Below, piece by piece: positions 35,437-44,505 of a DNA stretch of 64,000 nucleotides (positions within the stretch are counted from its first letter, which is position 1; the number at the start of each line of letters is the position of its first letter). The position numbers were made by a program, and so were the translations under genes. The notes below the pieces were generated by a model. That model had not been told where the DNA came from. It did not search any database and worked only from the letters and a program-made list of their open reading frames with translations. The stretch comes from CBDCYS01 sp965224215 (GTDB taxonomy: Bacteria > Acidobacteriota > Terriglobia > Bryobacterales > UBA6623). Location of the stretch: the NCBI GenBank assembly GCA_965224215.1, contig CBDCYS010000039.1:326346-390345 (forward strand), given 5' to 3'.

Positions 35437-36144
35437 ATGATTTCCGTGTGCCTGTCAGACCCCCAGCCGATTGTTCAAGAGGGGTTGAAGTCAGTTCTCG
35501 CATCCTGCGAGGACATTGAATTCGTCGGCGCCACCGCCTCATTGGAAGAGGCGAGCCTGGAGATTGCCCGACTCCAACCGACGATCGTTGTTGCCGACCG
35601 CGGTTTCGGAATGCACAAGCTGATCGAGTGGGTCGAGCGCGTTCCTCAGAGTTCTCCCCAAACAAAAGTCGTCGTTTGGGCGGCGGTCATCTCGGATGTA
35701 GAATGCTTTCGCATTCTGAGGGCGGGGGCGCGCGGTATTGCCAAGAAAACGTCCTCGACAAGCACCTTGCTCGAATGTCTGCGGGCGGTCTCTGGCAAGC
35801 AACTATGGACCGAGAATTTGTTTCTCAAAAGGGATTCCCCGCTCGGCCAAACCCGGAACCGGCCTTTGACGCCTCGAGAAGAGGAAGTCGCTGCTCTCGT
35901 CGCCAAAGGGTTGAAGAATCGGGAGATCGCCGAGGCGCTCAACATCGCAACCGGAACGGTCAAGATCCATCTGATGCACATATTTGAAAAAACCTGGATA
36001 CGTGATCGCTTCGAGCTGGCTTTGCACGGCCTGCGGCTCGCCTGCGAGCGATCTCTCGAGGGAGATGCCGATCTGTCTGCCCAGCAGGCTCCTCAATCCG
36101 AGACCGATCTGCTGTCTCAGCCGGTCTCGTTCCAGACGGACTAG
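35437..36144 (+). CDS. NarL/FixJ-type response regulator
   Basis: A 235-residue two-domain regulator. The receiver domain starts MISVCLSDPQPIVQEGL (acidic site at D8), with the likely phosphorylation aspartate in PTIVVADRGFGMH (about 54) and the conserved lysine in GARGIAKKTSS (about 105). The LuxR-type DNA-binding domain reads LTPREEEVAALVAKGLKNREIAEALNIATGTVKIHLMHIFEK (about 147-190). The ATG follows AGGAGG. It is divergent from the Flp pilus operon and a natural candidate for its regulator; no sensor kinase is adjacent. Confidence 0.9.
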   Translation: MISVCLSDPQPIVQEGLKSVLASCEDIEFVGATASLEEASLEIARLQPTIVVADRGFGMHKLIEWVERVPQSSPQTKVVVWAAVISDVECFRILRAGARGIAKKTSSTSTLLECLRAVSGKQLWTENLFLKRDSPLGQTRNRPLTPREEEVAALVAKGLKNREIAEALNIATGTVKIHLMHIFEKTWIRDRFELALHGLRLACERSLEGDADLSAQQAPQSETDLLSQPVSFQTD

Positions 36145-36245
36145 ACCCTATTGCCGCGGCAGTCAGGTCAGCAGTCAGGTCACTCGAAATGCGGATTAAG
36201 ACTCGGATCACAAATGCTGGCTGGTCCGAGTGCGCGTTGCTACTA

Positions 36246-36312
36246 CCTCTTCTCGATCCTGGACGTCACCTCTTCTCGGTCCGGGACGTTACCTCTCTTC
36301 GATCCGGTAGAG
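36246..36312. repeat. 23-bp tandem repeat, about 3 copies
   Basis: CCTCTTCTCGATCCTGGACG-type units start at 36246, 36269 and 36292. The last one runs into the 3' end of the propeller gene, whose stop is at 36289. Confidence 0.75.
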
Positions 36313-37530
36313 GTTGGATTCGGTGCGAAGAAAGATGGCGGCACCGGAGACTGCAATGGATGCCAGGGTTTTGGTGCCTAGCTGATTTTCGGCCAGTTTT
36401 TTGAACTCCTGGCCCGCTGCGATTACGGTGGTCATGCCGCTCTCATTCGAAAAATAGATTCGCCCGTCTGCATATACCGGAGAAGCGGAAAACGGACCTC
36501 TGAAGCGCGCCTGCCAATGCTGCCGGCCCGTCTTGGCGTCCAAACACGCCGCAATACCTCGGTCGCTGACGAAATACAACTCATCTCCCACAAGCAACGG
36601 TGACGGGGTCAGCGGCACCCCGCGGCCCGATTGCCAGGCGACGTGAGATGAGGTGACATCTCCGCGGCCGTCCGGGCGAACGGCGAACAGCTCGGGGTTG
36701 TAGAAACCCGAGGTCAAGTACACCAGCCCGTGGCCGAACACCGGTCTAGGTATACCCGAGAAGCCATGGAACCGGATCCACCAAAGCTCTTCGCCGGTTT
36801 CGAGATCGTAGGAAACAGCACGATCACCCCCGATGCTGACGACCTGCCGGGAATCACCCGAGTCGATTACGAGCGGCGTGGAAAAAGCCATGCGGGCGCT
36901 AGGGCGATCGGTTTTCCAACGAATCGCCCCTGTATTCTTGTCCAACGCGGCGACATATTGGACATCGGTCCCGTCACAGTTGACGATTAGCAAATCCCCG
37001 GCCAGGGCGGGCGAGCCTCCCGGTCCATGGCCATGCTGGTAGCGAAGTTGCTGATTCTTCCACTGGATTTTGCCGTCGCGATTCAGCGCGGCGGTCCCTA
37101 GCGTTCCGAAATGAACATAGACTCGGCCGCCCTCGATGATCGGGGTTGGCGAGGCGTAGCTGTTTTTCTCATGAATCGCGGGTGGACGATCAAAACCAAA
37201 GACCTCGACGTCATGCCGCACTTGCCCTGTTTGGGCGTCCAGGGAGATGGCGCGCAACGATCGGCCCCGATCCTTGGAAACGGTCAGCCACACTTCGTTA
37301 CCAGCTATCACCGGAGACGACCAGCCGCGGCCGGGCAAGGGCGCTTTCCAGGCGATGTTTTCCGACTCGCTCCAAGACAGCGGCACCCCCTTATCGTCGG
37401 AGTAGCCTTGCCCTGACGGCCCCCTGAATTCGGGCCAATCGGCGGCCGGCAGCAGGCCTGGTGTCGCCAGGCCGGCCACAGCGGAGATGAACCACAACGC
37501 GAATGCCAGTCTGGAAAGCGATAGCGACAT
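36289..37530 (-). CDS. Secreted PQQ-like beta-propeller protein
   Basis: A 413-residue protein; the ATG at 37530 gives a proper signal peptide (LSRLAFALWFISAVAGLATPGLLPAA), while the open frame extends to 37725. It opens with DWPEFRGPSGQGYSDDKGVPLSWSE, the typical start of PQQ-binding-like repeat proteins in Acidobacteriota and Planctomycetota. Repeats then contain W-docking motifs such as ALDKNTGAIRWKTDRP, YDLETGEELWWIRF and CLDAKTGRQHWQARF. No catalytic PQQ-dehydrogenase residues are apparent, so it is more likely a binding/scaffold propeller. It is monocistronic. Confidence 0.88.
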   Translation of the reverse strand: MSLSLSRLAFALWFISAVAGLATPGLLPAADWPEFRGPSGQGYSDDKGVPLSWSESENIAWKAPLPGRGWSSPVIAGNEVWLTVSKDRGRSLRAISLDAQTGQVRHDVEVFGFDRPPAIHEKNSYASPTPIIEGGRVYVHFGTLGTAALNRDGKIQWKNQQLRYQHGHGPGGSPALAGDLLIVNCDGTDVQYVAALDKNTGAIRWKTDRPSARMAFSTPLVIDSGDSRQVVSIGGDRAVSYDLETGEELWWIRFHGFSGIPRPVFGHGLVYLTSGFYNPELFAVRPDGRGDVTSSHVAWQSGRGVPLTPSPLLVGDELYFVSDRGIAACLDAKTGRQHWQARFRGPFSASPVYADGRIYFSNESGMTTVIAAGQEFKKLAENQLGTKTLASIAVSGAAIFLRTESNLYRIEER

Positions 37531-37602
37531 GTTTCTACTTATAGCGTAAACAGGGCTGGCTGCCGCTGGCCGTTCGCGAGGCAACCCTTGCGTTGAGCAG
37601 GT

Positions 37603-37755
37603 GTCGCCGAATTCCACAGCGCAGGGCTCGTCAGAGACCTGCGGTATTTCGTCGGGCCGCGCTCGGCGGGTGAACGCTCCGAAAAGCCGCAGGTCTCTGA
37701 CGAGCCCTGCCCTACGGGTATTCAAAACGCTTTCGCAGGCAACCAGAACCCTTGG
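37603..37755 (-). repeat. Dispersed palindromic repeat, copy 1 (about 150 bp)
   Basis: Contains GCAGGGCTCGTCAGAGACCT and, about 60 bases on, the complementary arm, giving a near-perfect 24-bp stem. The minus strand continues with a GTTGCCTG...AAAGCGTTT...ACCCGT flank. The same arrangement occurs at 52488-52622 on the plus strand. The loop is variable, the arms and one flank are conserved. Confidence 0.8.
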
Positions 37756-37830
37756 GGCCGATCTGGGATTCCGGGTTGAGAGTCCATTGAGATGGTTTCC
37801 GTGATTCGGGCTGTCAGCGGTTTTCAGCTA

Positions 37831-38861
37831 GGTGGGTATCCGGTTGACTCAGGTAGCCCCAAGATGTAGTATGCCGGCAGATGGAAGATTACCCTCAGAA
37901 CCTGCCAGAATTCGAGGCCCGTTTTAGCAGTGAGGAGGCCTGCCGGGAGTATCTGTTCCGGCTGCGCTGGCCGGACGGTTTCCGCTGTCCGGGTTGCGGT
38001 TGTGGAAAGTCGTGGCCTTTGCGAAAAGTGCTGCTGCAGTGCGCTGCGTGTGGGCGCCAAACCTCGGTGACCGCCGGGACCATCTTTCAGGACACGCGCA
38101 GCCCTTTGCCGTTGTGGTTTCGTGCGATGTGGTGGGTCACCACCCAAAAGACCGGAGCCAGCGCTTTGGGACTGCAAAGAGTGTTGGGGCTCAACAGGTA
38201 CGAAACGGCTTGGACCTGGCTGCACAAAATGCGGCGCGCGATGGTGCGGCCGGGACGGGATTTGCTCGCCGGGACGGTGGAAGTCGATGAAAGCTACTGG
38301 GGCGGGCTCGAAGAGGGCCTGCGGGGCCGAAACCTGAAAAACAAAGCATTGATCGCAGTAGCCGCTCAAGAGGATGGGCGGGGTATCGGCCGGATTCGCA
38401 TGAAGAGAATCGAGGATGCCTCGGGCGAGAGCCTGTTGCCTTTCGTGGAGGAGTGCATCGAGCCGGGCAGCGTGGTGCATACCGACGGCTGGCCCGGTTA
38501 CTCCGGGTTGAAAAAGGAAGGCTACGTCCATCAGGTCACAGTTGTCAGCCGGCAGGAGCAGTCCGCGTCGGAATTGATGCCCCGCGTCCACCGCGTGATG
38601 TCACTGCTCAAGCGCTGGCTGCTGGGCACCCATCAGGGCGCCGTGAGCCACAAACATCTGGACTACTACCTGGACGAGTTCACCTTCCGTTTCAACCGCC
38701 GCAAATCCAAAAGCCGCGGCAAACTCTTCTATCGGCTCGTCCAGCAGGCGGTAGCCGTGGATCCGGCGACTTACAAGATGATTGTTCACCCGGTTACAGA
38801 ACCCAAGAAAATCCCCAAACCACAAGATATTGGGGCTACCTGAGTCAACCGGATACCCATC
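37831..38861 (+). mobile_element. IS1595-family element, intact
   Basis: Terminal inverted repeats of about 31 bp (37831 onward GGTGGGTATCCGGTTGACTC; identical in complement at the right except one base) and a perfect 8-bp direct repeat TTCAGCTA at 37823-37830 and 38862-38869. One gene of 320 codons. Eight-base duplications are the rule for IS1595. With intact ends, duplication and ORF it is probably a recent, active insertion. Confidence 0.95.
37881..38843 (+). CDS. IS1595-family transposase
   Basis: A 320-residue ISXO2-type transposase. An N-terminal zinc ribbon (RCPGCGCGKSW, then LQCAACGRQTSVTAGTIF) is followed by a helix-turn-helix-like region. The DDE core then reads GTVEVDESYWGG, SVVHTDGWPGYS and HLDYYLDEFTFRFNRRKS (Asp/Asn-Glu region). 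Length and motifs are normal. The stop lies inside the right terminal repeat. Confidence 0.95.
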   Translation: MEDYPQNLPEFEARFSSEEACREYLFRLRWPDGFRCPGCGCGKSWPLRKVLLQCAACGRQTSVTAGTIFQDTRSPLPLWFRAMWWVTTQKTGASALGLQRVLGLNRYETAWTWLHKMRRAMVRPGRDLLAGTVEVDESYWGGLEEGLRGRNLKNKALIAVAAQEDGRGIGRIRMKRIEDASGESLLPFVEECIEPGSVVHTDGWPGYSGLKKEGYVHQVTVVSRQEQSASELMPRVHRVMSLLKRWLLGTHQGAVSHKHLDYYLDEFTFRFNRRKSKSRGKLFYRLVQQAVAVDPATYKMIVHPVTEPKKIPKPQDIGAT

Positions 38862-38869
38862 TTCAGCTA

Positions 38870-39709
38870 TATGCGTTTATCCTATTATGTGCACCTCATT
38901 TTTCGCGATTTCGGTTATATTGTCTTAACATGATTTCCGCGGGTCGGACGTGCTGACTACCCTCGAGCGCACCCTCGGGGGCTGTGAAAAACTCGGGGAC
39001 AGTCCACTTCGCGCCACCCAAGTTTATAGATTCAATGGAACCTATTCGGTTAGCGCTTGGTACAGTCCCCATTTTTTCACAGCCCCTCGCGGGCGCGGCT
39101 CTGTTTCGGCCAAGCCCCGCTTCAAGATAAGGTTTTCCTTCACGTGATTTCCGCGGGTCGATCGAGTGCCGGATCGGCCGCCGGGCGTGGTTCTGCCTCG
39201 TCCACCAGTTGGGCGGTTTCTGTTTCTTCGCCTGGCCTCCTCTGCCGCGCGGTCCCACTTCGACGGCTCAGTTGGGGCGCAGCCCTTACGCATGGGCGTC
39301 GCCGATTGACGGGGCGAGGGGGCCATGAGTAGCCCCGTCAGCGCGGGCCGGTGATCACTTTTTCGAAAACAGTGCCGGTTGGCTTGGCTTCAATCAGGGG
39401 ATGGCGGCCCTGATTTGGGGACTCGATGTTTTTCCGCGGAGTGTTACCTACTGTCATTATACCAGACGGGTTTTGAATGGCACTGATTTCTTGGTTTATC
39501 TTATTGATTTTATTATGTTAAGGGTGGCCTTCGGGATGTTGTCTTGTGCGTGACCGCGCAACCTAGGGGCCGTGGTTAGAAGGGGAGGCTGTTCCATCCG
39601 CCGGTGGGTTGGCCTAGTACGCGATGAACTGTTCGCCTAGCGATGAAGTTCCTGCGCGACTTAAGCGGCGAACGAGCTCGCCGCGGCACGTTGCCGATGA
39701 TGCGGTTAT
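38870..39709. other. Gene-free 0.8-kb stretch with REP-like repeat
   Basis: No credible coding sequence; frames on both strands are Arg/Ser-rich and lack start signals. It contains the inverted repeat at 38982-39082, a direct repeat TGATTTCCGCGGGTCG on either side of it (about 38930 and 39146) and AT-richer DNA around 39440-39530 (TTATTGATTTTATTATGTTA). It may be the remains of a lost gene or element. Confidence 0.5.
38982..39082. repeat. REP/MITE-like inverted repeat
   Basis: Left arm CTGTGAAAAACTCGGGGACA and right arm ACAGTCCCCATTTTTTCACAG are inverted with few mismatches, separated by about 56 bases. The TGTGAAAAA...GGGGAC(T/A)GT type resembles REP sequences associated with RAYT transposases; no RAYT gene is in the window. 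Confidence 0.65.
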
Positions 39710-39928
39710 TCAAAGGTTCACCAAGTCGGAAGCCAACTTCATATGGACTCCAATTTCAACGAAGCGTTTGCTCTTGACTCCGATACGACGAAAGATCTCC
39801 TCGATGATGCCGTCTTCGTCATTCTGAGAGTAGGTTTTCCAGCCGTTTGAGACAACACGTTTGGGCTGTTGATAGCGGGGCGTGCGAAGGGTTCGCTGAT
39901 AGTAGTCGAGGTGCTTTGATCCCCGCAA
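39710..39928 (-). pseudogene. N-terminal fragment of FkbM-like methyltransferase
   Basis: A 72-residue frame containing WKTYSQNDEDGIIEEIFRRI then KRFVEIGVHMKL. YSQN-(G/D)EDG-IIEEIF followed by (F)VEIGV is the start of the SAM-binding domain in FkbM-like or related glycan-modifying methyltransferases. The sequence after VEIGVH diverges and the frame stops, so more than two-thirds of the protein is missing. I read it as a gene relic beside the gene-free stretch. Confidence 0.55.
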
Positions 39929-40090
39929 CCGAGGAAAAAGCCGAGGAAAAAGACGTGCGGGAGAGGTTCACTTGCGTCACAAAGAACGACCCAAACTTGT
40001 GAAGTTGAGCAGGTATCCCGGCGTTTTCTTCGGGCATGCGATGTGATACCGTACCAAGACGCCGTTGAAATTGCCCACCTGGAGAATGCC

Positions 40091-41671
40091 ATGCGGATGA
40101 TTCACCCTATTTCGAGTTGCGCCTTCGGTCTGGCCGCATTGCTGCTTTCGCATCCCGCCGCCGACTTGCAAGCGCAAGAAACCAAGCGCGCTTCCCTCAC
40201 GATCCGAGCCGATCAATCAGGCCCGGAAATCAGCCGTCACATCTATGGTCATTTCGCTGAGCACCTCGGCCGCTGTATCTATGACGGGCTGTGGGTCGGC
40301 CTCGACTCGCCGATCCCCAACACGCGGGGTATGCGCAACGACATCATTGCGGCCCTGCGCAAAATCAACATCCCTAACCTGCGCTGGCCCGGCGGCTGCT
40401 TCGCCGACCAATACCACTGGAAGAACGGAATCGACCCGCCCGAAGAGCGTTCGCGAGAGGTCAACATTCACTGGGGCGGAGTCGTCGAGGACAACAGCTT
40501 CGGCACGCATGAATTTCTCGACTTCTGTGAGCTGATCGGCGCCGAACCCTATATCGCCGGCAATGTAGGCAGCGGCACTCCCAAGGAAATGGCGGACTGG
40601 GTCGAGTACATGACCTTCGACGGAGACAGCAGCCTAGCCAAGGAGCGAGAGGCGAACGGGCGGAAAGAACCCTGGCGTGTTCCCTTCCTGGGAATCGGCA
40701 ACGAGAACTGGGGCTGCGGCGGCAACATGACCCCCGAGTATTACTCCGATCTTTACAAGCGATTCGGCGTCTATGCTCGCGACTGGTCGGGCAACACCCT
40801 CACGCGCGTTGCCGGCGGCCCAGGCGGCACGCGGCTCAACTGGCTCGAAGTCCTTGCCGGACGCGTAAAACGGGATATTCAGGGGATTTCGATGCACTAC
40901 TACACCCTGGGCGGCGCCTGGCGAGACAAGCTCCCCTCGATCGATTTCCCGGAAAGGGATTGGCACGCGGTTCTGCGAGACGCCCTCAAGATCGACGGCC
41001 TCTTAGAGGAAGCCGAAAAAATCATGGCCCGCCACGACCCCGATGGCGGCATAGGACTCTACGTCGATGAGTGGGGCACGTGGTATTCTCCGTTTCCGGG
41101 CTCCAACCCATCATTTCTCGTGCAGCAAAATTCCATGCGCGACGCGGTCGTGGCCGCAGCAACCCTTAATATTTTTCACGATCATGCCGAGCGCGTAAAA
41201 ATGGCCAACATCGCTCAGTTGGTCAACGTCCTGCAAGCCCTAATCCTGACCGAAGGCGACAAGATGATTTTGACGCCTACCTACCACGTTTTCGATATGT
41301 ACCAGGTGCATCATGACACCACCTACGTGCCGCTTGACCTGATCACAGACAAATACAGCTTCGACGGCGGTGACGCGCTCCCGGCCCTGAGCGCTTCGGC
41401 TTCCCGCGACTCGGAGGGTCGAATGCACATCAGCCTGGTCAATCTTGATCCCAACGTTGCCATGGACGTAGAGGCGCGCATCGAGGGGCGGAGTTTCTCC
41501 TCTGTCTCCGGACGCATTCTCACCGCAAACGCCATGGACGCGCACAACACGGCCGATGCGCCAAATGAAGTTCAGCCCGCGAAATTCACAGGAGCAACGC
41601 TCGGAGATGGCTCCCTCAAGCTGCAGCTCCCGGCCAAGTCCGTTGTAGTCCTCACGTTGGCCGGCGAGTAG
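40091..41671 (+). CDS. GH51 alpha-L-arabinofuranosidase
   Basis: A 526-residue glycoside hydrolase family 51 enzyme that releases arabinose from arabinan or arabinoxylan side chains. ATG 40091 is chosen because GGAG lies eight bases upstream and a signal peptide follows (ISSCAFGLAALLLSHPAADLQAQ). Core motifs: SRHIYGHFAEHLGRCIYDGLWVG, NLRWPGGCFADQYHWKNGI, the acid/base E205 in LGIGNENWGCGGNMTPEYY and the nucleophile E327 in GLYVDEWGTWY. The C-terminal sandwich ends LQLPAKSVVVLTL. It lies nine bases before the aldo/keto reductase start, suggesting an operon for plant-polysaccharide sugar use. Confidence 0.93.
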   Translation: MRMIHPISSCAFGLAALLLSHPAADLQAQETKRASLTIRADQSGPEISRHIYGHFAEHLGRCIYDGLWVGLDSPIPNTRGMRNDIIAALRKINIPNLRWPGGCFADQYHWKNGIDPPEERSREVNIHWGGVVEDNSFGTHEFLDFCELIGAEPYIAGNVGSGTPKEMADWVEYMTFDGDSSLAKEREANGRKEPWRVPFLGIGNENWGCGGNMTPEYYSDLYKRFGVYARDWSGNTLTRVAGGPGGTRLNWLEVLAGRVKRDIQGISMHYYTLGGAWRDKLPSIDFPERDWHAVLRDALKIDGLLEEAEKIMARHDPDGGIGLYVDEWGTWYSPFPGSNPSFLVQQNSMRDAVVAAATLNIFHDHAERVKMANIAQLVNVLQALILTEGDKMILTPTYHVFDMYQVHHDTTYVPLDLITDKYSFDGGDALPALSASASRDSEGRMHISLVNLDPNVAMDVEARIEGRSFSSVSGRILTANAMDAHNTADAPNEVQPAKFTGATLGDGSLKLQLPAKSVVVLTLAGE

Positions 41672-41680
41672 TAGCCCAAA

Positions 41681-43093
41681 ATGAACCCAACCCGTCCCCT
41701 AGGCACCACCGGTCTCCACTGCCATGTACTCGGTTTCGGTTGTTACCGAATCATGAACGGAGACTCTGGCCACGAAGCCGCGCTTCGCGCCTACCTCGCC
41801 AAAGGCGGGAACCTCATCGACACCAGCGCCAACTACGGCGATGGATCGTCGGAAGAACTTGTCGCCAAGGTTCTGCGAGGCATTCCGCGCAACCGGGTCA
41901 TCGTGGTCACCAAAGGCGGCTATATCCAGGGTCAAAACATGGCCCTCGCCGCGCAGCGAGATTTTCCCGAAGTCGTCGAATACGGGCCTGGGATCTCTCA
42001 CTGCATCCATCCCGAGTTCCTCGAGACCCAGATCGAGCGCTCGTGCAACCGCATGCAGCGCGACTACATCGACGTTTATCTTCTGCACAACCCGGAATAC
42101 TTTCTCGAGGACGTCAGCCATCGCCGAAAGCTCACCGCCGCCGATCACGATGAATTTTATCGCCGCATCCGCGAGGCCTTTCGCTTTCTAGAAGCAAAAG
42201 TTGCCGACAGCGTGATCGGCTGGTACGGCATCAGCTCAAACAATTTCGGACAACCCGCCTTTGGCTTCCCCGAAACTGATCCAACTGCAACCTGCACCAC
42301 AATGACCAGCGTCAGCCGCTGCCATGCGGAAGCTGAAGCCGTTTCGCCGAGCCACCATTTCCGGGTAGTCCAACTGCCGCTGAATCTCTATGAACCCGGA
42401 GGAGCCGTCGAACCCAACAACGCCGGCAAGACCGTCCTCCAGTTCTGCCGGGAAAACGGCATTGGCGTCCTGGCCAATCGCCCGCTCAATGCCTTTTACG
42501 GAAACCGCATGCTTCGCCTGGCCGACTGGGCCAAGCCGGGCACCCGGCTTCCGGGCCCCGAAACTTTCATCGGAATGCTGCAGCCCGTCCGGCAGCAGGA
42601 AGCCTGGTTCGAGGAAATCTTTGAGGAACCAATGCGCCTCGCCAGCAGAGAAACGATCTCCGAGATGCTGCTTCGAGTCATTCCCGGGCTGCGCTCACTC
42701 TCCACCTGGGAACAAGTAGTAGGCCATCATGTCATCGAGCCGATCCAAGCTTGGATTGTTCAGGCGCGTGAGAATCTCCAGAACAAACCCGAGTGGGATG
42801 CCTGGCTCCAGGACTTCGTAGCGGCGATCAATACGGTCTTAGCCGACGTGCGCCGCTACCTTGGGACAAAGCAGCAGGGACAATCCGACGGAGTGAGAGC
42901 GAAGCTCTACGCCGCGGGCCACCCCAACTCCGAAGAGTCGCTGAGCCGCTTGGCTCTCACCGTCCTGGCCAGTCTAGACGGGCTATCGTGCGCCTTGGTC
43001 GGGATGCGGCAGCCCAGCTACGTGGACGACGCTTTCGGCATCACGGAGATGAAACAGGTAGACGGTCTCGCAATTCTGCGGGACTTTAATTGA
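41681..43093 (+). CDS. Aldo/keto reductase-family protein
   Basis: A 470-residue protein, longer than the usual 300-330. The N-terminal half is an aldo/keto reductase barrel: RPLGTTGLHCHVLGFGCYRI, LIDTSANYGDGSSEELVAKVL (catalytic Asp/Tyr), VIVVTKGGYIQG (Lys), DYIDVYLLHNPEYFLEDV (His). A central insertion and about 130 extra C-terminal residues (about 300-430, helical) follow. The segment near the end, LVGMRQPSYVDDAFGITEM, is the family's cofactor-loop part. It is nine bases downstream of the arabinofuranosidase, so a role in pentose metabolism is plausible but not shown. Its 3' end overlaps the convergent TPR gene by eight bases. Confidence 0.88.
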   Translation: MNPTRPLGTTGLHCHVLGFGCYRIMNGDSGHEAALRAYLAKGGNLIDTSANYGDGSSEELVAKVLRGIPRNRVIVVTKGGYIQGQNMALAAQRDFPEVVEYGPGISHCIHPEFLETQIERSCNRMQRDYIDVYLLHNPEYFLEDVSHRRKLTAADHDEFYRRIREAFRFLEAKVADSVIGWYGISSNNFGQPAFGFPETDPTATCTTMTSVSRCHAEAEAVSPSHHFRVVQLPLNLYEPGGAVEPNNAGKTVLQFCRENGIGVLANRPLNAFYGNRMLRLADWAKPGTRLPGPETFIGMLQPVRQQEAWFEEIFEEPMRLASRETISEMLLRVIPGLRSLSTWEQVVGHHVIEPIQAWIVQARENLQNKPEWDAWLQDFVAAINTVLADVRRYLGTKQQGQSDGVRAKLYAAGHPNSEESLSRLALTVLASLDGLSCALVGMRQPSYVDDAFGITEMKQVDGLAILRDFN

Positions 43094-43643
43094 CCGTGTA
43101 GTCGATCTTCTTGATGGCATCGAGTACGACGGCGTCGTTCGGGTGGAGGTCCAGCGCCTTCACGAACTCATCGAGCGCGCGCATTTCCTCCCCTTTTGCG
43201 ATGTAAACCCTTCCCATATTCAAGTAAGGGAAGTGCCGAGGTTCGTAGCGCTTGGCCTGCTTGGCCGTCTCGAGCCAGGGAATGGCATCGTTCAACTGTC
43301 CTTTCTGCATTAGATAGACACCGATGTCGTTGTAGGGGTTGCCAAACTCCGGGTCGATCCGAATCGCCTTCTTGCAGTCGTCGATCGCTTCGTCGATTCG
43401 CCCAAGAGAGGAAATAGCCCATCCGCGGTAGGTGTACCCTTCAGCGGTAGGCTTGGCTTCGATGCTTTCTTCGTAAAGCTCGACAGCTTCCTCGACGCGG
43501 CCTTCGGTGAGACGCTGAGTCCCTTCAAGCCACAGATCCTTCGCCTGCTCGTCTTTGGTCCGTTTCTTTTTGGGTATCTTGGCCATCCGATCGGCAGCGA
43601 GGAGTGAAGGCCCTTCGGCTTTGGTCGGCTTCTCTTTGTTCAT
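43086..43643 (-). CDS. TPR-repeat protein
   Basis: A 185-residue cytosolic protein. A basic N-terminus (AKIPKKKRTKDEQAKDLW) is followed by about four tetratricopeptide repeats: GRVEEAVELYEESIEAKP, GRIDEAIDDCKKAIRIDP, GQLNDAIPWLETAKQAKR and EMRALDEFVKALDLHP. It is probably a protein-interaction adaptor; partner unknown. It ends overlapping the aldo/keto reductase stop. Confidence 0.88.
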   Translation of the reverse strand: MNKEKPTKAEGPSLLAADRMAKIPKKKRTKDEQAKDLWLEGTQRLTEGRVEEAVELYEESIEAKPTAEGYTYRGWAISSLGRIDEAIDDCKKAIRIDPEFGNPYNDIGVYLMQKGQLNDAIPWLETAKQAKRYEPRHFPYLNMGRVYIAKGEEMRALDEFVKALDLHPNDAVVLDAIKKIDYTVN

Positions 43644-43841
43644 GGTGGTTACCCGATCCGCGTCAGCAATGAATGCCCGTGGCGGACCCCTACTTTGATC
43701 TTACCTGAATTATGCACTGCGGCGTGGACCTGAGGAGGGCTGAGCCGCAAGGGACCATTGGGGACCCCCTAAAACATGGGGTAAAAAGGTCGGCTGGCAA
43801 AGATTCCAGCTTCGCCAGCCAACCCCAAGGAAGTCACCCAC

Positions 43842-44012
43842 ATGGTTACCAGACGAAAACAGCATAGCTCCCAAAGGCCCGTCCAACAAGGCCCAGCCGT
43901 GACGGCCTCGCGGCCCAATAAAATCGGGGCTTCAACGCCTTACCACTTCCGCGGCAGGAAGCCGACTCCCTACGGCGACTTGCTGCCGGTGGTCGGGAGG
44001 GCGCTGATCTGA
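43842..44012 (+). pseudogene. 56-codon remnant of IS1380 transposase start
   Basis: MVTRRKQHSSQRPVQQGP, then SRPNKIGASTPYHFRGRKPT and PYGDLLPVVG, aligns with the first 52 residues of the transposase at 53090-54535 and then stops at TGA. The frame is still open after the deletion, so a small protein could be made, but nothing shows that it is. Confidence 0.75.
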
Positions 44013-44030
44013 GAGCCTGGCTATGCGCTA

Positions 44031-44048
44031 TGCATAAAATTTTATGCA
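44031..44048. repeat. 18-bp perfect palindrome
   Basis: TGCATAAAATTTTATGCA. Near-palindromic versions are at about 53065-53080 in the full IS1380 element and at about 63882-63899 in the other miniature copy, so it belongs to the element family. Confidence 0.8.
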
Positions 44049-44286
44049 CTAGCCGTAACGCACTGGAAACACGTCAGTTCCGAGCGAGGTTTTGACGACG
44101 CGGATTCTGGGCGGGAAGGGAAACCGGACACGGAGAAGCCAAAAGGCCAGTTGCCGAGCTACCACCTCACGACGACCGCCAACCCGCTACGAACGCAGCC
44201 ACACTCGCAAAGTGAATCTGTGCATAATTCAGGTCTTACCTTACCCGGATAGTAGCTTCTCCTGAAAGAGCGGCCGGAGGTCATCA

Positions 44287-44505
44287 TCAAATGCCCGCAA
44301 GGCGCTTGTAACCCTTTGCGAAAGCGTTTTGGAAATCCCAAGTGTTTGGCATCTCTCGTGGCGGGTGCTCGTCGTAGGACACAACGAAAGCGCCACCTTG
44401 CATCAACGCCCGCCATTCCAGCTTAGGGCCATACTGTTGAAACTCGGGAAACTGAGCCAGCGCCTGCTCAAGTGCTTGCACGGCCAAATCAGCGTCGATT
44501 TCCAA
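44287..44505 (-). CDS. Hypothetical 72-residue protein
   Basis: Not recognised. TTG 44505 is preceded by AGGAGA. The product (MEIDADLAVQALEQALAQFP... PPREMPNTWDFQNAFAKGYK) is a compact soluble protein of mixed helix/strand character with no motif I know. It lies directly right of the miniature IS1380 element. Confidence 0.5.
   Translation of the reverse strand: MEIDADLAVQALEQALAQFPEFQQYGPKLEWRALMQGGAFVVSYDEHPPREMPNTWDFQNAFAKGYKRLAGI

Larger units (their letters stand above)
43704..44233 (+). mobile_element. Miniature IS1380 derivative (530 bp)
   Basis: The termini CCTGAATTATGCAC (43704) and its exact complement (ending 44233) are the same as those of the full IS1380 element at 52874-54673. 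A 5-bp direct repeat TCTTA flanks it (43699-43703, 44234-44238). The first 270 bases match the 5' part of the full element including the transposase start; most of the gene is deleted. It could be mobilised in trans. A perfect 18-bp palindrome TGCATAAAATTTTATGCA lies at 44031-44048. A second copy begins near 63553. Confidence 0.88.

Noticed and set aside
37601..37804. A 67-codon ORF over the palindromic repeat, similar to one at 52372-52632
   Set aside because: The shared translation (RRSLTSPAxRVFxTLxQATR) arises because both lie in the same non-coding repeat; frames are open by composition only.
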